From: Streptomyces sp. NBC_01268
GTDB lineage: Bacteria > Actinomycetota > Actinomycetes > Streptomycetales > Streptomycetaceae
Length of the DNA: 64,000 nt
Direction: 5' to 3'
NCBI RefSeq assembly: GCF_036240795.1
Contig: NZ_CP108454.1
Coordinates: forward strand, 1,302,001-1,366,000
Part shown: positions 42,995 through 51,951 of the stretch, in pieces
Numbering within the stretch: position 1 is the stretch's first letter
Layout of the letters: each line of letters starts with the position of its first letter
Made by a program: the position numbers and the translations under genes
Notes under the pieces: model-generated
Seen by the model: only the letters and a program-made list of their open reading frames with translations
Told to the model about the DNA's origin: nothing
Database searches by the model: none

Positions 42995-43858
42995 GTGACC
43001 AACCCCGCCGAGAGGCTCGTGGACCTGCTCGACCTGGAGCAGATCGAGGTGAACATCTTCCGCGGCCGCAGCCCGCAGGAGTCGCTGCAGCGGGTCTTCG
43101 GCGGGCAGGTCGCCGGCCAGGCCCTGGTGGCGGCCGGGCGCACCACGGACGGCGAGCGGCCGGTGCACTCGCTGCACGCGTACTTCCTGCGGCCGGGGCG
43201 GCCGGGCGTGCCGATCGTCTACCAGGTGGAACGGGTGCGCGACGGGCGCTCGTTCACCACCCGGCGGGTCACCGCCGTCCAGGACGGCCGGACGATCTTC
43301 AATCTGACGGCCTCCTTCCACCGGCCGGAGGAGTCGGCCTTCGAGCACCAGCTGCCGCCCCGGCACCTGGGCGATCCGGAGAGCCTGCCGAACCTCGCGG
43401 ACGAGATCCGCGACCACCTGGGGGCGCTGCCGGAGGCGCTGGAGCGGATGGCCCGCCGCCAGCCCTTCGACATCCGCTACGTGGACCGGCTGCGCTGGTC
43501 GAAGGAGGAGGTCCAGGGCGCCGATCCGCGCAGTGCGGTGTGGATGCGCGCGGTGGGGCCGCTGGGCGACGACCCGCTCGTGCACACCTGCGCGCTGACC
43601 TACGCCTCGGACATGACGCTCCTCGACGCGGTGCGCATCCCGGTCGAGCCGCTGTGGGGGCCGCGCGGCTTCGACATGGCGTCGCTCGACCACGCGATGT
43701 GGTTCCACCGCCCGTTCCGGGCCGACGAGTGGTTCCTGTACGACCAGGAGTCGCCGATCGCGCACGGCGGGCGGGGGCTGGCCCGCGGCCGGATCTACGA
43801 CCGTGAGGGCCGGCTGCTGGTGTCGGTGGTGCAGGAGGGCCTGTTCCGCAAGCTGTGA
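42995..43858 (+). CDS. tesB: Acyl-CoA thioesterase II
   Basis: 287 residues, double hot-dog fold. Seen: RVFGGQVAGQALVAAGRT, HSLHAYFLRPG, FTTRRVTAVQDG in the first half, and in the second SLDHAMWFHRPF and GGRGLARGRIYDREGRLLVSVVQEG, including the Asp/Gln/Thr-type catalytic region of TesB. It hydrolyses medium and long acyl-CoA. AAGGAG stands before the GTG start, 21 bases after the helicase stop, so both are probably cotranscribed. Confidence 0.93.
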   Translation: MTNPAERLVDLLDLEQIEVNIFRGRSPQESLQRVFGGQVAGQALVAAGRTTDGERPVHSLHAYFLRPGRPGVPIVYQVERVRDGRSFTTRRVTAVQDGRTIFNLTASFHRPEESAFEHQLPPRHLGDPESLPNLADEIRDHLGALPEALERMARRQPFDIRYVDRLRWSKEEVQGADPRSAVWMRAVGPLGDDPLVHTCALTYASDMTLLDAVRIPVEPLWGPRGFDMASLDHAMWFHRPFRADEWFLYDQESPIAHGGRGLARGRIYDREGRLLVSVVQEGLFRKL

Positions 43859-43885
43859 GCGCGGAAGCGGCCCTCCCGCCCGAGG

Positions 43886-44878
43886 TCACCGGCGGCTCAG
43901 AGGGCTCCGCAGGCGGCGGCTGAGCGACGCGGTCGGCGCACCGCCGTAGGTGTCGGCGAGGCGCCCGGCCAGGGCGTCCGGGGCGAGGGCGTACCCCTGG
44001 GCGCCCCTTCCCTCCAGGGAGAACGAGGCGACGGCGCACCCCAACCGGGCGGCGGCCCGGAGGTCCTCGCCCCAGCTGACCGCGGCCAGGAAGCCGGCCC
44101 GGAAGGCGTCGCCCGCCCCGGTCGGCTCGACGGCTCCGCTCGGCGGTACGGCGGGGACGGTACGGGGCGGCTCGCCGGCCCGCTCGATGCGCACGCCCTG
44201 CGCGCCGAGGGTGGTGAGCCAGACGCCCACCCGGGACAGGATGTCGGCGCGCCCCCAGCCGGTCCGCTCGCGCAGGAGGGACGCCTCGTACGCGTTGGAG
44301 AAGAGCCACCGGGCGCCGGTCACGAGTTCCCTGGCCTCGTCCCGGTCGATCCGGGCGAGCTGCTGGGAGGGATCGGCGGCGAAGGGGATGCCGAGCGCCC
44401 TGGCCTCTGCCGTGTGGCGCAGCATGGCCGCGGGGTCGTTCGGCGAGATCACCACGATGCCGAGGTCCGGGACCCGGTCGGCGATCCGCCGGAGGTCGAT
44501 GTCGGGCGCCTCCGCCATCGCGCCCGCGTAGAACGACGCGATCTGGTTCTGCTCGCGGTCGGTCAGACAGACGAAGCGGGCGGTCTGGCGGACGGTCGAG
44601 AGGAGGACGGAGTCCGTGTCGACACCGGCCTCCTTCAGGCGTACGCGGTAGGCGCCGAAGTCGCCGCCCGCCGCCCCGACGAGGACCGGGGCGAGTCCCA
44701 GACTCCCCAGCCCGTACGAGATGTTCGCGGCGACCCCGCCGTGCCGGATCTCCAGCTCGTCGACCAGGAAGGAGAGCGAGATCCGGTCCAGGCTGTCCTC
44801 GATCAGCTGCTCCGTGAAGGAACCGGGGAAGGCCATGAGGTGGTCGGTGGCGATGGATCCCGAGACCGCTATGCGCAC
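43886..44878 (-). CDS. PfkB family kinase resembling actinobacterial adenosine kinase
   Basis: 330 residues. Ribokinase fold with [57 protein letters not shown] and the catalytic [14 protein letters not shown] (anion hole GAGD). The N-terminal two thirds follow the mycobacterial adenosine kinase Rv2202c closely in motif order and wording, so a nucleoside kinase, possibly for adenosine released from S-adenosylhomocysteine, is the best guess; a sugar substrate is possible. The GTG at 44878 has GGAGAT upstream and lies within the last 10 bases of aroC, so the two are coupled. It ends the DAHP synthase-aroC arm of the cluster. Confidence 0.82.
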   Translation of the reverse strand: MRIAVSGSIATDHLMAFPGSFTEQLIEDSLDRISLSFLVDELEIRHGGVAANISYGLGSLGLAPVLVGAAGGDFGAYRVRLKEAGVDTDSVLLSTVRQTARFVCLTDREQNQIASFYAGAMAEAPDIDLRRIADRVPDLGIVVISPNDPAAMLRHTAEARALGIPFAADPSQQLARIDRDEARELVTGARWLFSNAYEASLLRERTGWGRADILSRVGVWLTTLGAQGVRIERAGEPPRTVPAVPPSGAVEPTGAGDAFRAGFLAAVSWGEDLRAAARLGCAVASFSLEGRGAQGYALAPDALAGRLADTYGGAPTASLSRRLRSPLSRR

Positions 44879-46059
44879 GGGATCTCCTGATGGGACAGGT
44901 AGGACTGCACGTTGCGGCGGGTCTCGGGGACGCTGTCGCCACCGAACTTCTCCAGCACCGCGTCCGCCAGGACCAGCGCCACCATCGCCTCGGCCACGAT
45001 CCCCGCCGCCGGCACCGCACACACATCGGACCGCTGATGATGCGCCGCGGCGACCTCACCGGTCACGACGTCGACCGTGGCCAGCGCCCGCGGCACCGTC
45101 GCGATCGGCTTCATCGCCGCACGCACCCGCAACAGCTCACCCGTGCTCAAACCGCCCTCCGTACCACCCGCGCGGCCGGTGGCACGCGTCAGGCCGTCCG
45201 GGCCCTGGACGATCTCGTCATGCGCCTGCGAACCAGGGACCCGGGCCAGATCGAAACCGTCACCCACCTCGACACCCTTGATCGCCTGGATGCCCATCAA
45301 CGCGGCCGCGAGCCGGGCGTCGAGACGCCGGTCCCAGTGCACATGCGAACCGAGACCGACCGGCACACCATAGGCAAGGACCTCGACGACACCACCCAGG
45401 GTGTCACCGTCCTTGTGAGCCTGGTCGATCTCCGCAACCATCGCCTTCGACGCATCCGCATCCAGGCAACGCACCGGGTCGGCGTCCAGCCTCTCGACAT
45501 CGGCCGGCGTCGGGTACACCCCGTACGGGGCCTTCGCCGCCGCGAGCTCGACCACGTGCGAGACGATCTCGATACCCGCCGCCTCCTTCAGGAACGAGCG
45601 GGCCACCGCACCGAGGGCGACACGCGCGGCGGTCTCACGGGCGCTCGCACGCTCCAGAACCGGCCGGGCCTCGTCGAAACCGTACTTCTGCATCCCGGCG
45701 AGATCCGCGTGACCGGGACGCGGACGGGTCAGCGGCGCGTTGCGGCCCGTCTCCTTCAGCTCCGCCGGGTCGACCGGATCCGCCGACATCACCGTCTCCC
45801 ACTTCGGCCACTCCGTGTTGCCGACCATGACCGCCACGGGCGAGCCGAGCGAGAGACCGTGGCGGACACCACCGAGGAAGGTCACCTCGTCCTGCTCGAA
45901 CTTCATCCGGGCACCACGCCCGTAACCCAGCCGCCGCCGCGCCAGATGGTCGGCCACCAGCGCCGTGGTGACCGGCACGCCTGCGGGAAGTCCTTCGAGG
46001 GTCGCGACCAGCGCGGGTCCGTGGGACTCCCCCGCCGTCAGCCAACGCAGCCTGCTCAA
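44869..46059 (-). CDS. aroC: Chorismate synthase
   Basis: 396 residues, full length. Converts EPSP to chorismate using reduced FMN. Signatures: [80 protein letters not shown] and [22 protein letters not shown], with the conserved histidines in GESHG and RPGHAD. The start is a TTG (46059) overlapping the DAHP synthase stop (TTGA) with GGAG five bases upstream. Codon use departs from its neighbours: GGT, CGT, GAT, CAT and TTG are unusually frequent in its 3' half. Its place in a cluster, away from aroK/aroB, marks it as a pathway-dedicated second copy. Confidence 0.95.
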   Translation of the reverse strand: MSRLRWLTAGESHGPALVATLEGLPAGVPVTTALVADHLARRRLGYGRGARMKFEQDEVTFLGGVRHGLSLGSPVAVMVGNTEWPKWETVMSADPVDPAELKETGRNAPLTRPRPGHADLAGMQKYGFDEARPVLERASARETAARVALGAVARSFLKEAAGIEIVSHVVELAAAKAPYGVYPTPADVERLDADPVRCLDADASKAMVAEIDQAHKDGDTLGGVVEVLAYGVPVGLGSHVHWDRRLDARLAAALMGIQAIKGVEVGDGFDLARVPGSQAHDEIVQGPDGLTRATGRAGGTEGGLSTGELLRVRAAMKPIATVPRALATVDVVTGEVAAAHHQRSDVCAVPAAGIVAEAMVALVLADAVLEKFGGDSVPETRRNVQSYLSHQEIPCA

Positions 46060-47435
46060 CGACGCTCCTCGGTCAGGCGGTCGAAGCCGCGGGTGTCGCG
46101 TCGCCGGGCTCCGTACATCTCGGCGATGAGGAAGGCGAGTTCGAGGGACTGGCTGCGGTTGAGCCGGGGGTCGCAGGCGGTCTCGTAGCGGGTGCGGAGG
46201 TCCTCGTCCCCGATGGCGTCCGCGCCGCCGACGCACTCGGTGACGTCGTCGCCGGTCAGCTCCACGTGGATGCCTCCCGGGTGGGTGCCCAGCTGGTGGT
46301 GCACCTCGAAGAACCCCTTGATCTCCTCCAGGATCCGGCTGAACTGGCGGGTCTTGTAGCCGCTCGCCGACTCGTAGGTGTTGCCGTGCATCGGGTCGCA
46401 GGTCCACACCGGCTGGGCTCCGGACGCCGTGACCTTCTCCACGAGTCCGGGCAGGACGTCCGTGATCCGGTCCGCGCCCATCCGCGTGATGAACGTGAGG
46501 CGGCCCGGGCGGCGTTCGGGATCGAGCCGGTCGATCAGGGCGAGCACGTCGTCGGCGGACGAGGTCGGTCCCAGCTTGACCCCGATCGGGTTCCGCACGG
46601 CGGCCGCGAACGCCACGTGGGCGCCGTCGAGTTGCCGGGTGCGCTCGCCGATCCACACCATGTGGGCCGAGACGTCGTAGAGGTGGCCCGTCCGGGAGTC
46701 CTGGCGGGTCAGCGCGGACTCGTAGTCGAGCAGCAGCGCCTCGTGGCTGGCGTAGAACTCGACCGTCTCCAGCTCGCTCGGCAGCGTGCCGCAGGACCGC
46801 ATGAAGTCGAGGGCCGAGTCGATCTCGCCGGCCAGCCGCTCGTAGCGCTCGCCGGCCGGGGAGAGCGCCACGAAGTCCCGGTTCCAGGCGTGCACCCGGC
46901 GCAGGTCGGCGTATCCACCGGTGGTGAAGGCCCGGACCAGGTTCAGGGTGGCGGCCGACGCGTGGTACATCTGCCGCAGCCGGTGCGGGTCCGGCCGCCG
47001 GGACTCCTCCGTGAACGCGAGCCCGTTGACCGCGTCGCCGCGGTACGACGGCAGGGTCGTGCCGTCGCGCGTCTCGACGGCGCTGGAGCGCGGCTTGGCG
47101 TACTGGCCGGCCATCCGGCCCAGCTTGACCACGGGTACGGAGGCGGCGTACGTGAGCACCGCCGCCATCTGGAGGATCGTCCTGAGCTTGTTGTCGATCT
47201 GGTCGACGCCCACGCCGCCGAAGGTCTCGGCGCAGTCGCCCGCCTGGAGGAGGAAGGCCTCCCCCCTGGCCACCGCGGCGAGCCGCTCGGTCAGCCGGTC
47301 GCACTCCGCCGCGTAGACCAGCGGTGGGCACGAGCGCAGGAACGCCTGGGTCTCGGCGAGGGCGCCGGGGTCCGGCCATTCGGGCTGCTGCGCCGCGGGC
47401 AGCTGCCGCCAGTCGCGTGCTGTGTCTCCGTCCAT
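46056..47435 (-). CDS. Class II 3-deoxy-7-phosphoheptulonate synthase
   Basis: 459 residues, plant-type (class II) DAHP synthase, the first step of the shikimate pathway. Motifs: [87 protein letters not shown] and [15 protein letters not shown], including the metal-binding Cys, His, Glu and Asp. GGAAGG precedes the ATG. Class II enzymes recur in gene clusters for chorismate-derived metabolites. It overlaps aroC by four bases and follows the LLM gene by 41 bases. Confidence 0.94.
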   Translation of the reverse strand: MDGDTARDWRQLPAAQQPEWPDPGALAETQAFLRSCPPLVYAAECDRLTERLAAVARGEAFLLQAGDCAETFGGVGVDQIDNKLRTILQMAAVLTYAASVPVVKLGRMAGQYAKPRSSAVETRDGTTLPSYRGDAVNGLAFTEESRRPDPHRLRQMYHASAATLNLVRAFTTGGYADLRRVHAWNRDFVALSPAGERYERLAGEIDSALDFMRSCGTLPSELETVEFYASHEALLLDYESALTRQDSRTGHLYDVSAHMVWIGERTRQLDGAHVAFAAAVRNPIGVKLGPTSSADDVLALIDRLDPERRPGRLTFITRMGADRITDVLPGLVEKVTASGAQPVWTCDPMHGNTYESASGYKTRQFSRILEEIKGFFEVHHQLGTHPGGIHVELTGDDVTECVGGADAIGDEDLRTRYETACDPRLNRSQSLELAFLIAEMYGARRRDTRGFDRLTEERR

Positions 47436-47476
47436 GTCTACCTTCCGTCAAGTGCTCGGGGTGGGCTCGGTCGTGG

Positions 47477-48490
47477 TCAGGCGGCGGCCGGCCCCAGCCG
47501 CCTGAGGACGTCGAGCACGGTCTCCTGGCTGTAGAACGCGTCGGGGGGCAGCGAGACGAACAGCTGGATGCTCGTCACGCCGGGCAGGTGGTAGCGCATG
47601 ATCTGCTCGCGGCACTCCTCGGGCGAGCCGCTGATGAACAGCCCGTCGACCACGTCGTCGGGGAGTGCCTTCTGGGCGCCCGCCGGATCGCCCGCGGCCC
47701 AGAACTCGTTGCATTCGCGGAGCAGTTCCCCGTGGCCGAGCCACTCGTGGAACTTCCGGTAGGGCTCGCGGTTGAGGATCCAGGCGAGGAACGGGCGGGC
47801 GTTGGCGCGGGCGTACGCCTTGTCCTCGGTCGGGCAGACGAAGAGCTTGACGACCAGCTCCTTGCCGAGCGGCTGCGGCCCCACGGCCTCCAGAATCGTG
47901 GGGACGTCCTCCGGGAAGAGCAGGTTGGTGATGGCTCCGTCGCCCTCGCCGAATCCGAGCCTGAGCATGTTGGGGCGCAGCGCCCCCAGGATGACCTTGA
48001 CCGGTTCGGTCGGCGGATGCGGCAGCCGGTAGCCGGTGATGTCGAACGTGTCGAACTCGTCGGCGACGTACTCGCCGCGCAGCGCCCTGGTGACGAACCG
48101 CAGCACGTCGCGGGTGCGCTTGAACGGCTCCTCGAACGGGATGCCGTTGATGTCGCTGACGTGCGCGGGGACCGAGGAGCCGAGCCCGAGGAGCAGGCGT
48201 CCGGGAGCCATCTGGGCCAGGGTGGCGGCGGTCTGGGCGATCAGGGCCGGGCCCCGGGTGTAGACGGGGATGATGCCGGTGCCGAGGCGCAGCGTGGGCG
48301 ACCAGGCCGCGGTCGCCGCGAGCGGGGTGAAGGCGTCGGTGCCGCCGCCCTCCGCGGTCCACACGTCGGAGTACCCGATGTCGGGCAGTCGCTCGACGAT
48401 GTGCTTGTGGTGGCCGATCGTGATGCCGGGGAGCGGCAGGGTGACGCCCCACTTGGGCTGCGCGTGCGGAGGGCGGTCGCTGGTGGGCAC
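47477..48490 (-). CDS. LLM class F420-dependent oxidoreductase
   Basis: 337 residues from a GTG. Luciferase-like TIM barrel: [74 protein letters not shown] and a C-terminal [13 protein letters not shown]. Wording of the core motifs is that of F420-dependent Mycobacterium/Streptomyces enzymes rather than FMN monooxygenases such as SsuD. It is the first gene of the DAHP synthase-aroC-kinase transcript and divergent from an MFS exporter across a long inverted repeat. Probably a redox tailoring enzyme. Confidence 0.87.
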   Translation of the reverse strand: MPTSDRPPHAQPKWGVTLPLPGITIGHHKHIVERLPDIGYSDVWTAEGGGTDAFTPLAATAAWSPTLRLGTGIIPVYTRGPALIAQTAATLAQMAPGRLLLGLGSSVPAHVSDINGIPFEEPFKRTRDVLRFVTRALRGEYVADEFDTFDITGYRLPHPPTEPVKVILGALRPNMLRLGFGEGDGAITNLLFPEDVPTILEAVGPQPLGKELVVKLFVCPTEDKAYARANARPFLAWILNREPYRKFHEWLGHGELLRECNEFWAAGDPAGAQKALPDDVVDGLFISGSPEECREQIMRYHLPGVTSIQLFVSLPPDAFYSQETVLDVLRRLGPAAA

Positions 48491-48583
48491 GTCTGACGGT
48501 CCTTTCAGGAGGTCGTGCGTCTCCCGGGGACTGGACTACGGGAGCGGCGGGTCGCCTCCAGCGTGCGCGGCGGCCCGGTCGGC

Positions 48584-48640
48584 AACCAGCCAGGCGTTCA
48601 TGCGGTGACTCCTACTAACAGGACCAACGCCTGGCTGGTT
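48584..48640. promoter_or_regulatory. Long inverted repeat in divergent promoter of LLM and MFS genes
   Basis: AACCAGCCAGGCGTT (48584-48598) and its exact complement AACGCCTGGCTGGTT (48626-48640) with a 27-base spacer. Each arm is itself AAC-n9-GTT, so the pair may be two dimer-binding sites facing each other. Located where one regulator could control both the biosynthetic arm and the exporter. Confidence 0.6.
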
Positions 48641-48726
48641 GGCCTTCGGCGGGCGGACCAAGGTGAGGGGGCCGGCACCGACGTCCCCGGAAATCGTGAA
48701 CCTCGCTCGAAAGGCAGACCGTCGTC

Positions 48727-49980
48727 ATGGACAGTCCTCCCACCTCGCCCGCAGCCCCCACCACAGCCCCGGCGCGCTTCCGGTGGGGTCCCTACGCCTC
48801 CGTGTTCGTCCTGCTGTTCCTCTTCGGCACCGAGACCTTCCTGGTGTCGCCGCTGCTCCCGACGATCGCCTCGGACCTGCGCATCACGGAGTCGGCGGCG
48901 GCGTACAGCGTCACGGCGTACGTGCTCGTGTACGCGATCTGCGCGCCGTTCCTCGGCCTGGTGAGCGACCGGGTGGGCCGCCGCCGCACCCTGCTGGTCG
49001 GTTCGGTCCTCTTCCTGCTCTCGAACGTGGCCGCAGCGCTCTCCGACGGCCTCACCCTGCTCGTGGTGTCGCGGGCGCTGGCCGGCCTCGCGGCCGCGGC
49101 CGCCGGTCCGGCGATCTGGGCGCACATCGCGGAGACCACCGAGGACACCGTGCGCGGCCGGGCCCTGGGCCTCGGCATGGCGTTCTTCTCCTGCGGCCAG
49201 GTGCTCGGCGTGCCGCTGGGCAGCTTCCTGGCGGGCGCGGCCGGCTGGCGGGCGGCGTTCTGGGCCATGGCCATCGGCACGCTGGTCGTGGTCCCGATGC
49301 TGCTCGCGCAGATTCCGGCGGCCAAGGCGGCCCAGCCCTCCGGCGACATGGGCGCCCGTGCGGTGTTCGCGGCCTGGGGCCACGGCGCGCTGCGCCGGTC
49401 GCTGCTGGTCAACACCGCCTTCAACGCGGCGAACCTGGGTGCCTACACCTTCATGGGCGTGGTGCTCGCGGAGCGCTTCGACCTGTCCGTGACCGTGCTC
49501 GGCCTGATCGGCGTCCTGGTCGGTGCCGGCAGCATCGTCGGCTCGACCCTGGGCGGCCGGCTGGGCGACAAGGCCCGCGCCCAGGGCCGTACGGACCAGC
49601 CCATGCTGGCCGTGTGGGGCCTGCTGCTCGCCGTGGGCATCGCGCTGACCGTGTGGGGCCCGGGTCTGATCCTGGCGCTGCTCGGCGTGGTCGTCTGGTT
49701 CGTGGCCAGTGGCGGCTTCGTCACCGACCAGCAGACGCTCGCCGGCACGGCCGCCCCCGAGCTGCGGGCGACGTCCAGCGCCTGGCTCACCTCCACCATG
49801 TACGCCGGTACGGGCATCGGCGCCTGGGCCGTGGGCCTCTTCGCCGATCTGACGCTGGGCACGGCCGTGATCGGTGTGGTGCTGGCGTTGGTCGCGGCGC
49901 TCGGCGGCCTGATGGTCACGGCGCAGCTGCGCCGGGGCGCTGAGCGGTCCGGTGCGGTGGGCGCGGCGGAGAGCGCCTGA
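48727..49980 (+). CDS. MFS drug-type exporter
   Basis: 417 residues, twelve helices. GLVSDRVGRRRTLLVG after helix 2 is the MFS signature; the SVTAYVLVYAICAPFLG, ALAGLAAAAAGPAIWAHIAE and GQVLGVPLGSFLAGAAGWRA helices resemble the AraJ/DHA1 drug-efflux group (chloramphenicol-resistance type). It is transcribed divergently from the LLM-DAHP synthase operon and most likely exports the cluster product or gives self-resistance. Confidence 0.9.
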   Translation: MDSPPTSPAAPTTAPARFRWGPYASVFVLLFLFGTETFLVSPLLPTIASDLRITESAAAYSVTAYVLVYAICAPFLGLVSDRVGRRRTLLVGSVLFLLSNVAAALSDGLTLLVVSRALAGLAAAAAGPAIWAHIAETTEDTVRGRALGLGMAFFSCGQVLGVPLGSFLAGAAGWRAAFWAMAIGTLVVVPMLLAQIPAAKAAQPSGDMGARAVFAAWGHGALRRSLLVNTAFNAANLGAYTFMGVVLAERFDLSVTVLGLIGVLVGAGSIVGSTLGGRLGDKARAQGRTDQPMLAVWGLLLAVGIALTVWGPGLILALLGVVVWFVASGGFVTDQQTLAGTAAPELRATSSAWLTSTMYAGTGIGAWAVGLFADLTLGTAVIGVVLALVAALGGLMVTAQLRRGAERSGAVGAAESA

Positions 49981-49987
49981 GCCGGAG

Positions 49988-50011
49988 CGGGCCCGCGCGG
50001 TGCGCGGCCCG
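49988..50011 (+). terminator. Hairpin after the MFS exporter gene
   Basis: CGGGCCCGCGC and GCGCGGCCCG around GGT, with one bulged base, in the convergent gap before the XRE regulator gene. Confidence 0.45.
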
Positions 50012-50107
50012 GTGAGCGGCCCGGAGCGCGCTCACGTGGCCGCCCGGGCCCCTCACCCCCTTGGACCGGGCTGGAGGCGCGGTGACCGTTCCCCCGCGGT
50101 CGCGCCT

Positions 50108-50971
50108 TCAGCCCGCTTTCCGTGCGGAGCCGACAGGACGCAGCGGACGGTCGACGAGATCGGCGACCGCCGCGCCGTCCTGTCGGCTCTTCGGCGTGAA
50201 CAGCAGGATCAGCGAGGCGGGGGCGTCGAGCGGGCGCAGCGACGACAGGGACAGCCGGATGGGGTCGCCGCCCGCGGGCGTGGCGGTGACGACCCGGGTG
50301 GTGAGGCCGCCCACCGAGTGGCAGCCCCACCAGTGGCTCAGCTCGGGCACGTCGGCGGCGAGCTGGCGGTACAGCTCGTCGACCCGCTCGTCGGACGGTC
50401 CGGCGCCGGCCTGGGCGCGGAAGTGCTGGAAGACGCTCATGGCGAGGGGCTCCCAGTCGCTGTCCCGCAGCACGGCGCGCAGCCGCTCGTCGGCCGCGAC
50501 GAGCCACATCAGGTTGCGCCGGCCCGCCGGGACGGCCGTGGGCTCGCCCCAGAGCGCGGCCCAGGCTTCGTTCCAGGCGACCATGTCGAAGTTGCGGTCG
50601 ACCAGGACGGCGGGGCTGGTGGGCCAGGAGTCGAGCACGGGCTGGAGGGACTCGCCCCACTGGTCCTGGGCGCGGGCGGTCTCGGGCTCGTAGTAGCCGC
50701 CGAGGCGCAGCGCGTGGCGCAGTTCCGCCTCGTCGAGCCGCAGCACCCGTGCGACGGACTCCAGCACCTGCCGTGAGGCGGTGACGCGCCCCTGCTCCAG
50801 CCAGGTGTACCAGGCGATGCTCACGCCGGAGAGGGAGGCGACCTCCTCGCGGCGCAGCCCGGGCGTCCGGCGGCGGGAGGTGGCGGGCAGGCCGACGTCC
50901 TCCGGCTTCAGCAGGGCGCGGTGGGCCCGTAAGAACGCACCGAGTTCACGGCCGGCTGCGGGAGTTGACAT
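50108..50971 (-). CDS. XRE family regulator with MmyB-like ligand-binding domain
   Basis: 287 residues. N-terminal XRE helix-turn-helix: RRRTPGLRREEVASLSGVSIAWYTWLEQGR, the standard opening of MmyB-type regulators. The C-terminal PAS-like domain (LQPVLDSWPTSPAVLVDRNF, MVAWNEAWAALWG, NLMWLVAADERLR, LSHWWGCHSV, GDPIRLSLSSLRPLD) binds fatty-acid-like ligands in the family prototype. The ATG is preceded by AAGGAG inside a 17-base palindrome, which suggests self-repression. Family members control antibiotic genes (methylenomycin MmyB). Here it lies between the MFS exporter and the HpaB-AsnB operon. Confidence 0.9.
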   Translation of the reverse strand: MSTPAAGRELGAFLRAHRALLKPEDVGLPATSRRRTPGLRREEVASLSGVSIAWYTWLEQGRVTASRQVLESVARVLRLDEAELRHALRLGGYYEPETARAQDQWGESLQPVLDSWPTSPAVLVDRNFDMVAWNEAWAALWGEPTAVPAGRRNLMWLVAADERLRAVLRDSDWEPLAMSVFQHFRAQAGAGPSDERVDELYRQLAADVPELSHWWGCHSVGGLTTRVVTATPAGGDPIRLSLSSLRPLDAPASLILLFTPKSRQDGAAVADLVDRPLRPVGSARKAG

Positions 50972-50972
50972 G

Positions 50973-50989
50973 GTGTGACTCCTTCACAC
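50973..50989 (-). promoter_or_regulatory. Palindrome covering the RBS of the XRE regulator gene
   Basis: GTGTGA and TCACAC separated by five bases; on the coding strand the spacer region is AAGGAG, the ribosome-binding site. A bound dimer would directly block expression of the regulator. Confidence 0.55.
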
Positions 50990-51105
50990 GTGCCCGGACG
51001 GGACCCGGACATGATAGTTCGCACGAGCGTGGCCCGCTGGGGCGCCCGTGGTGGGCGCCCCGGCGGGCCGTGGGGGGGTGCCGGTGCGACGGCACGCGGA
51101 CCGGT

Positions 51106-51951
51106 TCAGTCGCGGGTCGTCAGCTTCCAGAGCCGTACCGGCATGTGGCTGACGTGTCCGCGCTCCTGCTGGCGGCGCCACGCGGCCTCGCCGACGGCCC
51201 GGAAGAAGGTCTGCCGCAGCGGGGGCTCGACGATCCGGCTGTAGTAGTCGCCGAAGGTGGCGGCGTGGAAGTGCTCGTACTCGGCCGCGCTGCCGACCTG
51301 GACGACCGCGTCCCGCTCCGCCGTCGACACGATCCGCAGGTCGCGTTCGAGGAGCCGGCGCAGGCCCTCGGTGTCCCGGGTGCGGGTGGCGATGGGCATG
51401 ACGTCTCCGGCGGCGAGGAAGCCGGGCACGAGCGCCCGGTCCCGGCCCAGGGCGGCCAGCGCGTCGCGGACGATGTCGTCCTCGCCGCCGAGGCCGTGCT
51501 CGTCGCGCTCGGGGTGGTACGTGGTGAGCAGGAAGGTGCCGCCGCGGGCCAGGGTCTGCCCGACCCAGTCGAAGAGGCGGAACTCGACCGGGTAGAGCCA
51601 GTGGAGCACCGAGGTCATGGTGATCAGGTCGGGGCTGAGCTCCAGCGGCTCGGGGGCCGTGAGGTCGGCCTGGCGCAGCAGGACCCGGTCGCCGTAGGGC
51701 TGGAGCCGGCTGGCCGCCTCGGACAGCCGGAAGGCGGACTGCTCCAGGCCCACGGCGGTCTCCAGGGACGGGAAGCGCTCCAGGCTGGCCTGGAGCAGCT
51801 GGCCGATGCCGCTGCCGAGGTCGGCGTGGACGCGCGGGGCGGCGGGTGCCTCGTCGAGCACCCAGTCCTGGTCGTTGGCCTGGCGGAGCCTGCTCGCGTC
51901 GGAGTATCCGGCGAGGGTGCTGGCCTGTATCTCGACGGCGGAGTGGGTCAC
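51106..51951 (-). CDS. Class I SAM-dependent methyltransferase
   Basis: 281 residues from a GTG that overlaps the HpaB stop (GTGA). Methyltransferase motif I is VHADLGSGIGQLLQASL near residue 45, motif II/III VGLEQSAFRLSEAASRL and VLLRQADLTAPE, and motif IV DLITMTSVLHWL, followed by LARGGTFLLTTYHPE. This is the small-molecule class I fold; whether it acts on O, N or C cannot be told. It is the last gene of the overlapping AtcB-like/AsnB/HpaC/HpaB operon, so its substrate is probably the hydroxylated aromatic intermediate. Confidence 0.87.
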   Translation of the reverse strand: MTHSAVEIQASTLAGYSDASRLRQANDQDWVLDEAPAAPRVHADLGSGIGQLLQASLERFPSLETAVGLEQSAFRLSEAASRLQPYGDRVLLRQADLTAPEPLELSPDLITMTSVLHWLYPVEFRLFDWVGQTLARGGTFLLTTYHPERDEHGLGGEDDIVRDALAALGRDRALVPGFLAAGDVMPIATRTRDTEGLRRLLERDLRIVSTAERDAVVQVGSAAEYEHFHAATFGDYYSRIVEPPLRQTFFRAVGEAAWRRQQERGHVSHMPVRLWKLTTRD

